Assembly (NCBI GenBank): GCA_043806735.1
Contig: JAZDGR010000052.1
Span: forward strand, 1 to 64,000
Direction of reading: 5' to 3'
DNA from: QYOJ01 sp043806735
Lineage (GTDB): Bacteria; Bacteroidota; Bacteroidia; Bacteroidales; FEN-979
Length of the DNA: 64,000 bases
This document shows positions 1 to 6,547 of this stretch, piece by piece. The notes below the pieces were generated by a model. That model saw only the letters and a program-made list of their open reading frames with translations, made no database searches and was not told where the DNA came from. The translations under genes were made by a program, and so were the position numbers. The number at the start of each line of letters is the position of its first letter. Positions within the stretch are counted from its first letter, which is position 1.

Positions 1-155
1 CTTTGTTTCGTGAAGATTTATTCACAATTTAGTAACTATTCACCCCCTCTCGGAGAAGATAGGGTTATAAACTTTTCTTTGTTGATATAAATTTCGTTCC
101 GGGTATAAATTTACGGGTTTCATAGTATTTCTTTGCAGGAAACTTTTGGATTGTT

Positions 156-335
156 GTGGATCCATATCTTGAGATAGCCCAGCTTAAAAAGGAGAACGAA
201 GAACTTCGTAAGGAGAACCAACAACTCAAAGAGATTATAAAAACTCTTTTGACCAAAATAGCTTCCCTTGAAGAACGTCTTTCCCGGTACGAATTGGTTG
301 AATGTCGTCAGGAAGTTGTTCTTCCTGTGATCTGA
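156..335 (+). pseudogene. Truncated transposase N-terminus (coiled coil)
   Basis: Reading from a GTG at 156 gives 59 residues ending at TGA 333-335. The peptide is a heptad-rich leucine-zipper-like stretch (runs such as LKKENEELRKENQQL) followed by LEERLSRYE. IS66 TnpC proteins start this way before a conserved N-S-S-K-P-P-S segment, which is missing here. The rest of the transposase (zinc finger, DDE core) is absent. It may be untranslated. Assignment to TnpC rests on the coiled coil plus the flanking GTAA ends; the coiled coil alone would not be specific. Confidence 0.45.
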
Positions 336-484
336 AGATTACAACAGCACATTAAGTCAAAGAACGGAATTCGAAGATCGCCTTTCGTCATTACTTCTGG
401 AACCTATCGAAAAAAGTATCCCATTGCGGTAAGTTTGCAGAAACGACGTTAATCCCCTTCATTCACTTTTTCAGATAAATGCCC

Positions 485-492
485 TATATTTG
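485..492 (+). promoter_or_regulatory. Bacteroidota -7 box TATATTTG ahead of the radical SAM gene
   Basis: TATATTTG matches the Bacteroidota TAnnTTTG -7 consensus and lies 43 bp before the ATG at 536. It sits inside the right end of the IS remnant, so the element may supply the promoter. No convincing -33 TTTG is seen. Confidence 0.45.
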
Positions 493-535
493 CAGGGGGG
501 TGAATAGTTACAAACTGATTAATTACAAATAAACT

Positions 536-2020
536 ATGAATGTACTATTAATATATCCGCATTACCCTGACTCCTTCTGGGGTTTCAAGTATGCTTTACG
601 CTTTATTTCCAAGAAAGCTGCTGTACCACCTCTTGGTTTAATAACCGTATCGGCAATGCTCCCAAAAGCATGGCAGAAAAAACTGGTGGACATGAATGTC
701 TCAACACTTCGGACAAGTGATATTCTATGGGCTGACTATGTTTTTATTAGTGCCATGTACATACAAAAGGAATCGGTAAGCAAGATAATTGAAGAGTGCA
801 TGAAGCATAAAGTTAAAATTGTTGCAGGCGGCCCTCTCTTTACCCAGGAATTCAGCAACTATCCCCAAATTGATCATTTAATATTGAATGAAGCAGAGAT
901 TACATTACCCTTGTTTCTGAAAGATTTAAATTCCGGGCAGCTTCCAAAAAAAATATATAGAACCGATGAATTTGCTGATGTTACATTAACCCCTGTACCC
1001 GATTACCATTTGTTGTCAAAGAAGGCCTATGCTTTCATGAATATCCAGGTTTCTCGTGGATGCCCCTTTGCATGCGATTTTTGTGAAATTACTTCACTTT
1101 TAGGTCACAAGGTTCGGATGAAAGATACCAATCAGATTATAAAAGAGCTTGAAATACTTTATAATCTTAATTGGCGTGGGCCCGTATCTATTGTTGACGA
1201 TAATTTTATTGGAAACAAAAAAGAAATTAAAAACAACTTGCTTCCAGCGATGAGAAAATGGATGCAAATACATAAATATCCATTTACATTTAATATCCAA
1301 TCCTCAATTAATCTTGCTGATGACCAAGAACTAATGTCATTGATGATTGAAACAGGATTTGACTCCGCTTTTATTGGTATCGAAACCCCTGCGGAAGAAT
1401 CGCTGCAAGAATGTAATAAGATTCAGAACGAAAATAGGGATCTGCTCCAAAGTGTTAAAAAAATTCAAAAGGCTGGATTGCAGGTTTCGGGCGGATTTAT
1501 TGTGGGTTTCGATAGCGATTCTCCCACAATTTTTCAACAGCAAATTGATTTTATCCAGCAAAGCGGAATAGTTTCTGCAATGGTTGGTCTATTAAATGCA
1601 CCCAAAAACACTAAGCTATACAAACGACTTGAGGCAGAAAACAGGTTAACAACCGAAGCCACCGGAAATAACACCGATTTATCCATGAATTTTGTCCCCA
1701 AGATGAATTATCATGAACTTGTTAATGGTTATAAAAAAATTATTCACGATATCTATACTACAAAACCCTATTACAAACGAATTCGACGATTACTATTGAA
1801 CTATAAGCCCTGCTATAATAAACCGGCAAAAATCAATTTCGTTGTTTTGAGAGCTTTCTTAAAATCAATTTTTATAATCGGGGTACTTAATAAGGGCAGA
1901 AGCGATTATTGGAAATTATTGATATGGACCCTTTTCAGGCGCCCAGCTTTGGTAGTTGATGCAATAACATTTTCTATATATGGCTATCATTTTAGAAAAG
2001 TATTTGGATTATCGAGGTAA
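536..2020 (+). CDS. B12-binding-domain radical SAM protein with C-terminal DUF4070-type region
   Basis: A 494-residue radical SAM protein. The N-terminus (about 1-140) has the Rossmann-like layout of B12-binding domains, opening MNVLLIYPHYPDSFW. The radical SAM cluster motif C-x3-C-x2-C is at SRGCPFACDFCEI (about 173-185), followed by a GFIVGFDSD segment and a long C-terminal extension as in the DUF4070 subgroup. The subgroup includes the hopanoid C2-methylase HpnP, but most members, probably including this one, have unknown substrates. The canonical DxHxxG cobalamin motif is not evident. The gene stands alone downstream of the IS remnant and is clearly A+T-richer than most of the window, suggesting acquisition. 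Start chosen at the first ATG after the promoter-like box. Confidence 0.8.
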   Translation: MNVLLIYPHYPDSFWGFKYALRFISKKAAVPPLGLITVSAMLPKAWQKKLVDMNVSTLRTSDILWADYVFISAMYIQKESVSKIIEECMKHKVKIVAGGPLFTQEFSNYPQIDHLILNEAEITLPLFLKDLNSGQLPKKIYRTDEFADVTLTPVPDYHLLSKKAYAFMNIQVSRGCPFACDFCEITSLLGHKVRMKDTNQIIKELEILYNLNWRGPVSIVDDNFIGNKKEIKNNLLPAMRKWMQIHKYPFTFNIQSSINLADDQELMSLMIETGFDSAFIGIETPAEESLQECNKIQNENRDLLQSVKKIQKAGLQVSGGFIVGFDSDSPTIFQQQIDFIQQSGIVSAMVGLLNAPKNTKLYKRLEAENRLTTEATGNNTDLSMNFVPKMNYHELVNGYKKIIHDIYTTKPYYKRIRRLLLNYKPCYNKPAKINFVVLRAFLKSIFIIGVLNKGRSDYWKLLIWTLFRRPALVVDAITFSIYGYHFRKVFGLSR

Positions 2021-2128
2021 CCTTCTGTTTTGTGAGAGGATTAAGCTAAATACATACGAAACGAATCTTGTCAAGCAGGATTTTTAACATTATTTAAACC
2101 CATCCCCTCAGCCCCCTTCCCCGGATTA

Positions 2129-2431
2129 ATGGGAAAAATTTCTATGGTCTATCAAAAAAGTCACCGATTGGGATTTCTGATCTATTATAACGTAGATGCT
2201 GACCTACTGCGGAGAGCCAGGGAGCAGAGGAAAAATATGACGCCGGCAGAGAGGAGGCTTTGGTATCGAATTCGTGGGAAAGCTTTAGGAGTAAAGTTCC
2301 GGCGGCAGCATCCGATTAACCGCTTTATTGCTGACTTTTATTGTCATGAAGCCAGATTGGTAGTGGAAGTTGATGGGGGATATCATGAAGAGGAAGATCA
2401 ACAGGGACTAGACTTCGGAAGGAAGGACTAG
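2129..2431 (+). pseudogene. Truncated DUF559-type endonuclease-like protein
   Basis: The 100-residue product matches the first two thirds of DUF559 proteins (related to very-short-patch and restriction-type nucleases): AREQRKNMTPAERRLWYRIR, then FRRQHPI, then a core ADFYC...VVEVDGGYHEE. The family normally continues for 25-35 more residues with a conserved R-V-[LI]-R-F motif. Here a TAG at 2429-2431 interrupts at that place. The same frame past the stop reads DVVNFRIFG, which could be the decayed tail. It is therefore probably a pseudogene or a recent nonsense mutation. It stands alone between the radical SAM gene and the sigma-factor gene. Confidence 0.6.
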
Positions 2432-2587
2432 GATGTCGTTAATTTTCGTATCTTTGGAAGAATTCTGACACCCCCTGGGAATGATTCAATCCCTTTCTCC
2501 TTCAGACAGGCGTTGACCGACTTGCAGTCCCCATGCTGGTGCGGAATTAAACCGGGCATGGAAATGCCCTGAAAAAAAGGAGTTTTG

Positions 2588-3448
2588 ATGAGGCAGTTAG
2601 TCATCACCAAGCAAGTTACCAACCGGGAAACTGCTTCCATGGACAAATATTTGCAGGAGATCGGCAAAGTCGCCATCATCTCTGTGGAAGAAGAGGTGTT
2701 ACTTGCCCAGCAAATCCGACAGGGTGATCAGGCCGCATTGCAGAAGCTTACCAAAGCCAACCTGCGGTTTGTTGTTTCCGTCTCCAAACAATACCAAAAC
2801 CGGGGATTGAACCTTCCTGACCTGATCAATGAAGGGAACCTCGGTCTGATGAAGGCAGCTAAACGGTTCGATGAAACACGCGGGTTTAAATTCATCTCCT
2901 ATGCGGTGTGGTGGATCCGGCAGTCCATCCTGCAAGCTCTGGCCGACCAATCGCGCATTGTCAGACTTCCATTGAACAAAATCGGATCGATCAGCAAGAT
3001 CCATCACGCAAACGTTCGCTTTGAACAACAGTATGAGCGGAATCCCGAGGTGTCGGAAATGGCCGGAATGCTGGATATCTCTGAGAATGAAGTGCGGGAA
3101 TGCATGAAAAATTCCGGACGCCATATCTCCATGGATGCTCCGTTGATTCAGGATGAAAATATCACTCTGTACGATACAATCCAAGGTGATGAAAACACCA
3201 GACCCGATCGCGGATTGCTGATTGAATCGCTGAGAATTGAGATCGAGCGGGCGGTTTCCTCTCTCACCCTCCGGGAAGCCGAAGTAATCCGTTCCTCTTA
3301 CGGTTTGAACGGAACCCCTTCGCGGACCTCTGAAGAAATTGCCGAACAGTTCGACCTGACCCGCGAACGAGTCCGCCAGATCAAAGAAAAGGCCATCAGA
3401 AAGCTGAAACATTCATCCCGGTCCTCTATTCTACAAACATATCTGTGA
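2588..3448 (+). CDS. rpoD: RpoD-type sigma-70 factor (Bacteroidota primary sigma class)
   Basis: 286 residues, the usual compact size of Bacteroidota primary sigma factors. Visible regions: 1.2 (DKYLQEIG), 2.1-2.4 with NLRFVVSVSKQYQNRGL and GFKFISYAVWWIRQSI, region 3 around RPDRGLLIE, and a helix-turn-helix 4.2 ending FDLTRERVRQIKEKAIRKLK. The start is the ATG at 2588, behind a purine-rich AAAAAAAGGAG; a TTG immediately upstream is less likely. Compared with the consensus I know for this class, region 4 diverges (AEVIRSSYGLNGTPSRTSEE where an E-I-I-x-x-F-F-G-I type segment is usual), so this may be a second, alternative copy and not the housekeeping factor. Its neighbours are accessory genes. 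Confidence 0.8.
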   Translation: MRQLVITKQVTNRETASMDKYLQEIGKVAIISVEEEVLLAQQIRQGDQAALQKLTKANLRFVVSVSKQYQNRGLNLPDLINEGNLGLMKAAKRFDETRGFKFISYAVWWIRQSILQALADQSRIVRLPLNKIGSISKIHHANVRFEQQYERNPEVSEMAGMLDISENEVRECMKNSGRHISMDAPLIQDENITLYDTIQGDENTRPDRGLLIESLRIEIERAVSSLTLREAEVIRSSYGLNGTPSRTSEEIAEQFDLTRERVRQIKEKAIRKLKHSSRSSILQTYL

Positions 3449-3544
3449 TGAAAAAACGGTACTTTAAAACCCGGTGTTCACAAAAAAACTTGCATCCGGG
3501 TGATCCGGTTTACCTTCGTTGATCGTTATTCTTTATTCAAAATC

Positions 3545-3583
3545 AGTGAACAATGAATAGTGAACAGTGAACAGTGAAAAGTG
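3545..3583. repeat. Heptamer tandem array, unit AGTGAAC
   Basis: Five consecutive 7-bp units (AGTGAAC, AATGAAT, AGTGAAC, AGTGAAC, AGTGAAA) plus AGTG. Intergenic, between the sigma-factor gene and the ATPase gene. Same architecture as the other 7-bp arrays of the window. Confidence 0.85.
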
Positions 3584-3818
3584 CGTTGCCCTGAACAGGT
3601 CATCGTAAGGAAGCGTGGTTATCTTTCAAATAAATTCAAATACTGTTCAAAAATGAAGATGCGGTTTCTCTTAAACCCTGTTTCTTCTTTGAGGATTTTG
3701 AGGTTTTCAAATTCCTGGATTAAACGGTGTGCGCCATTCCTTAAAGGCGCCGGAACCAATGCTCAAGCGTTCCAGTTCTGTTGCAGCAGTACAAAAAAAA
3801 CTATTTGTCAATAGGCAC

Positions 3819-3850
3819 TTGACATTTAGTAATACTTTTTGTATTATTAC
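3819..3850 (+). promoter_or_regulatory. E. coli-type promoter with overlapping inverted repeat
   Basis: TTGACA at 3819-3824 and TATTAT at 3842-3847 are separated by exactly 17 bp, the classical sigma-70 layout and unlike the TAnnTTTG boxes elsewhere here. A perfect inverted repeat, TAATAC-TTTTT-GTATTA (3830-3846), overlaps the -10, suggesting repression at this site. The ATG at 3854 is only 6 bp past the -10, so the transcript would be essentially leaderless. Confidence 0.6.
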
Positions 3851-3853
3851 ATC

Positions 3854-5032
3854 ATGTTTTACCAAAGAAAGATAGTTCCAGCCCTCTCCAGACATCTGAA
3901 AAAACGGCAAATCACGGTAATAACAGGCATGAGACGTACCGGAAAAACCAGTATTGTCAAACAGTTGCTTGAAGATTCCCAGCGAATGAACAAGATCTAT
4001 ATCGATCTTGAACGACTCGATAACCGCTTGCTTTTCCGGGAAGAAAATTATGATCACATTATTCATGCGCTGGAAAACAGGGGAATCCGAATGAAGGAAG
4101 ATGCCCTTCTGGCTCTGGATGAGATTCAACTGGTTCCGGAAATTACCAGTGTGATGAAGTACCTTTACGATCACTTCAACGTTAAATTCCTGGTGACGGG
4201 TTCAAGCGCCTTCTACCTGAAGAACCAATTCACGGAATCCCTGGCAGGCAGAAAAAAAATATTTGAGCTTGCCCCTCTTGATTTCGGGGAGTTTCTCTCA
4301 TTCAAAGAGGTCCCTTATGCCTCACAGGCGCCAGAATCCCTGTCCTTCTCCGAGAATGAATACAACCGCATTAAACATTGGTATGATGAGTTTATCAACT
4401 GGGGCGGTTTTCCGGAGGTGGTCCTTCAACAAGATGCAGAGGATAAACACGACCTGTTATTCGACATTCTAGGTTCTTACATTCATAAAGATATCAAACT
4501 TCTGTCAGATTTCAGCGACGAGAAACACCTTTTTAATCTGATCCGTATGCTGGGAAGCCGTGTCGCTACCCGGATTGATTATACGAAGATTTCCAATTTA
4601 ACAGGACTCTCGCGGCATACGGTAACGCATTATATGGAACTATTTGAAAAAAGCTATCTGATTGACTGCATTCCTGTACTTAGCTCACGCCCTGAAACCG
4701 AGATCGTGAAAGCACAGAAACTATTTTTCACCGACAATGGATTGTTGCGGATTCTGGCTGATCCCGGCAGCGGTGTCCTTTTTGAAAATGCGGTTTTTAA
4801 CCAGCTTCGGCATCTGGGCAAAATCAATTACTACGCACTGAAAACAGGAAAGGAAATTGATTTTATCCTGAATGAAAAAATTGCATTCGAAGCCAAGGAA
4901 TCACCCTCCGCCCACGATCTGCGTCAACTCGACAGCCTCTCTCAAAAGTCGGGCGTCGGTCAGCGAAGATTAATAGGACGATATAAAGTACAAGGCTTCA
5001 AGGATTTTATCTGGGGTGGGGAAATCCGCTGA
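3854..5032 (+). CDS. AAA-family ATPase with DUF4143 C-terminal domain
   Basis: 392 residues from the ATG at 3854 (MFYQRKIVP). A TTG 15 bp upstream would also be open but falls inside the promoter -10 region. The N-terminal half is an AAA_14 ATPase: Walker A GMRRTGKTS, Walker B LLALDEIQL, sensor-like LVTGSSAFYL, and the family signature LAGRKKIFELAPLDFGEF. A winged-helix-like segment follows (TGLSRHTVTHYMELFEKSYLI). The C-terminal DUF4143 part has EIDFIL...AFEAKES, the D...ExK pattern of PD-(D/E)xK folds. These proteins are widespread in bacteria and archaea, frequently transferred, and of unknown function. The foreign-looking promoter fits recent transfer. Confidence 0.85.
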   Translation: MFYQRKIVPALSRHLKKRQITVITGMRRTGKTSIVKQLLEDSQRMNKIYIDLERLDNRLLFREENYDHIIHALENRGIRMKEDALLALDEIQLVPEITSVMKYLYDHFNVKFLVTGSSAFYLKNQFTESLAGRKKIFELAPLDFGEFLSFKEVPYASQAPESLSFSENEYNRIKHWYDEFINWGGFPEVVLQQDAEDKHDLLFDILGSYIHKDIKLLSDFSDEKHLFNLIRMLGSRVATRIDYTKISNLTGLSRHTVTHYMELFEKSYLIDCIPVLSSRPETEIVKAQKLFFTDNGLLRILADPGSGVLFENAVFNQLRHLGKINYYALKTGKEIDFILNEKIAFEAKESPSAHDLRQLDSLSQKSGVGQRRLIGRYKVQGFKDFIWGGEIR

Positions 5033-5083
5033 AAAGAAATTCTTATACACGGTGCAGTTGCACAAAAAAAACAGCGAAACAGT

Positions 5084-5118
5084 TTTCACCATTTCGCCAT
5101 TTCACCATTTCGCTATTT
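5084..5118. repeat. Octamer tandem array, unit TTTCACCA/TTTCGCCA
   Basis: Four 8-bp units alternating TTTCACCA and TTTCGCCA/TTTCGCTA, plus TTT. It lies just past the 3' end of the tRNA gene, between it and the ATPase gene. An 8-bp relative of the heptamer arrays. Confidence 0.75.
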
Positions 5119-5121
5119 AAG

Positions 5122-5197
5122 TGGTCTCCCCGCCAGGATTCGAACCTGGGACCCATTGATTAAGAGTCAATTGCTCTACCAACTGAGCTACGGAGAG
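5122..5197 (-). tRNA. tRNA-Lys (CTT anticodon)
   Basis: On the minus strand the sequence folds as a complete tRNA: acceptor CTCTCCG paired with CGGGGAG (one T-G pair), D arm GCTC...GAGC, anticodon stem ATTGA/TCAAT with loop CTCTTAA (anticodon CTT, lysine AAG codons), T arm CCAGG-TTCGAAT-CCTGG, discriminator A, and an encoded CCA. Total 76 nt including CCA. Confidence 0.96.
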
Positions 5198-5207
5198 AAT
5201 CGGCGCG

Positions 5208-5215
5208 CAAAGGTA
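5208..5215 (-). promoter_or_regulatory. -7 box TACCTTTG for the tRNA-Lys gene
   Basis: Read on the minus strand, TACCTTTG matches TAnnTTTG and ends 10 bp before the tRNA 5' end. No clear -33 element at the usual spacing. Confidence 0.5.
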
Positions 5216-5250
5216 CGGATATTTGCTAAAGAGGGAAAACAATTTTGAGG

Positions 5251-5258
5251 TATATTTG
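5251..5258 (+). promoter_or_regulatory. -7 box TATATTTG upstream of meaB
   Basis: TATATTTG matches the Bacteroidota -7 consensus and lies about 87 bp before the meaB ATG. The heptamer array 5304-5331 falls between the two and would be in the 5' leader. Confidence 0.45.
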
Positions 5259-5303
5259 CAAGGAAGACAAGAGACATGGAGGACAAGAGGCTAATCCTCC
5301 CTT

Positions 5304-5331
5304 GTGCCTCGTGCCTTATGCCTTATGCCTT
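5304..5331. repeat. Heptamer array, unit GTGCCTT/ATGCCTT
   Basis: Four 7-bp units (GTGCCTC, GTGCCTT, ATGCCTT, ATGCCTT) just upstream of the meaB start. A related array in the opposite orientation lies inside meaB at 5586-5613, so the two could pair in the mRNA. Confidence 0.85.
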
Positions 5332-5345
5332 CTTAGCTGGATAAA

Positions 5346-6461
5346 ATGAACCAACAAAAAAAATCTGCCCTGCATGTCAAAAAAGGCATTGACCCGCCAT
5401 CGAAGGTCAACGAAGAAGCGATTCGGAAACTGAAATCCAAAAAAAGCGCCTCGCTCACCCTGGAGGAATACGTAGCAGGCATTCTTGCCGGCAACCGCAC
5501 CATCCTTAGCCAGGCTATTACCCTCGTAGAGAGCTCGCTGCCCCAACACAAGAAGCTGGCACAAGAGATCATCGCTGAATGTTTGAGGCATGAGGCACAA
5601 GGCACAAGGCATGAGGGAGTATCGAGCAACCAGCAACGAGCAACGGGTATCCGCGTCGGCATCACCGGCATCCCCGGCGTGGGCAAGAGCACGTTCATCG
5701 AAGCGCTGGGGAAGCACATTACCTCGTTCGGACATAAGCTCGCTGTGCTGGCGATCGATCCCAGCAGCACCCTCTCCAAAGGAAGCATCCTGGGAGACAA
5801 GACCCGTATGGAAGAGCTATCCGTCGATCCGAACGCCTTCATCCGCCCCTCCCCCTCGGCCGGCTCCCTCGGCGGGGTAGCGCGTAAAACGCGCGAAACG
5901 ATCTTCCTTTGCGAAGCGGCCGGGTACGATGTGATCTTTGTGGAGACCGTTGGCGTAGGTCAATCGGAGACCGCGGTTAAGTCGATGGTTGACTTTTTCC
6001 TGCTCCTGATGCTGCCCGGCTCGGGCGACGAATTGCAGGGGATCAAACGGGGCATCATCGAAATGGCCGACGCCATCATCATCAACAAAGCCGACGGTGA
6101 CAACCTCCGGAAAGCCAAAATCGCCGCCTTTGACTTCACCTCCGCCCTCCACCTCTTCCCCCCGGCCTTTAACGGCTGGATGCCGGTCGTGGACCTCTGC
6201 TCGGCCAAAACCAAACAGGGAATCCCGGAGGTGTGGAAAATCATCCAGACCTTCCGCCACACCATGACCCAGCATGGCCACTTCCAGCGAAACCGCATGG
6301 AACAGAACAGCCGGGTCCTCCACGAAGCCGTGGCAGAAGCCCTGCGCGAAAAGTTTACCCGCGACCCGGGAATCCAAAAAAAGATCCGCAAACTGGAAGA
6401 ACAGGTAGCATCCGGCACCCTGAACCCTTACCAGGCGGTTAGCAAACTGTTTTACCCCTAA
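5346..6461 (+). CDS. meaB: Methylmalonyl-CoA mutase-associated GTPase MeaB
   Basis: 371 residues, the G3E-family GTPase that protects and reloads B12-dependent methylmalonyl-CoA mutase. Walker A GIPGVGKST (about 107-115), AIDPSS switch region, SAGSLGGVAR, FVETVGVGQSE, and the guanine-specificity motif NKAD are all present, followed by the C-terminal dimerisation helix. No mutase gene is adjacent. Oddity: residues 81-100, just ahead of the first beta strand, are encoded by two heptamer arrays (5586-5613 and 5624-5644). Family members lack this polar insert as far as I recall. The last Pro codon and the TAA stop fall in the palindromic repeat at 6455-6547. Confidence 0.92.
   Translation: MNQQKKSALHVKKGIDPPSKVNEEAIRKLKSKKSASLTLEEYVAGILAGNRTILSQAITLVESSLPQHKKLAQEIIAECLRHEAQGTRHEGVSSNQQRATGIRVGITGIPGVGKSTFIEALGKHITSFGHKLAVLAIDPSSTLSKGSILGDKTRMEELSVDPNAFIRPSPSAGSLGGVARKTRETIFLCEAAGYDVIFVETVGVGQSETAVKSMVDFFLLLMLPGSGDELQGIKRGIIEMADAIIINKADGDNLRKAKIAAFDFTSALHLFPPAFNGWMPVVDLCSAKTKQGIPEVWKIIQTFRHTMTQHGHFQRNRMEQNSRVLHEAVAEALREKFTRDPGIQKKIRKLEEQVASGTLNPYQAVSKLFYP
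5586..5644. repeat. Two heptamer arrays inside meaB
   Basis: AGGCATG, AGGCACA, AGGCACA, AGGCATG at 5586-5613, then GAGCAAC, CAGCAAC, GAGCAAC at 5624-5644. The first is the reverse complement of the family upstream at 5304-5331. Both are translated in frame, giving RHEAQGTRHEG and SNQQRATG. Confidence 0.85.
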
Positions 6462-6547
6462 ATCCCCTAAAGGGGACTTGTTTCCCGCAAAGCGGGATTG
6501 TCCTCCTGAAAGGAGGTGTAAGCCCCCTTTAGGGGGTTTGGGGGCGG
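6455..6547. repeat. Nested palindromic repeat, copy A
   Basis: Begins CCCCTAAATCCCCT and contains hairpins TCCCGCAAAGCGGGA and TCCTCCTGAAAGGAGG, ending AGGGGGTTTGGGGG. Copies B (23855-23963) and C (24138-24227) share the building blocks. It lies between two converging genes and supplies the stop codon of both meaB and the histidine kinase gene, so it could act as a bidirectional terminator, though no U-tract follows the stems. Confidence 0.8.

Larger units (their letters stand above)
32..511 (+). mobile_element. IS66-type insertion sequence remnant with perfect terminal inverted repeats
   Basis: A 16-bp sequence beginning GTAACTATTC at 32-47 is repeated as its exact reverse complement at 496-511, bounding 480 bp. 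IS66-family elements characteristically end in GTAA. The interior encodes only a short coiled-coil peptide like the N-terminus of an IS66 TnpC transposase, so this is probably an internally deleted or MITE-like derivative. The 8-bp flanks (24-31 and 512-519) do not match, so no target duplication is visible. It cannot move on its own. Confidence 0.6.
3449..3853. other. Intergenic stretch with heptamer array and promoter
   Basis: This 405-bp gap after the sigma-factor gene contains a heptamer array (3545-3583) and, at its right end, the promoter/operator of the ATPase gene. An open frame at 3581-3814 on the plus strand runs through it but shows no recognisable protein pattern or ribosome-binding site. 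I see no other gene. Confidence 0.5.

Noticed and set aside
65..256. A 63-codon minus-strand frame at the left edge
   Set aside because: Antisense to the coiled-coil transposase fragment inside the IS remnant.
24..519. Target-site duplication flanking the IS66-like remnant
   Set aside because: The 8-bp sequences on either side differ (acaattta versus aaactgat).
3581..3814. A 77-codon plus-strand frame between the sigma factor and ATPase genes
   Set aside because: Begins inside the heptamer array, has no ribosome-binding site and no protein-like pattern.
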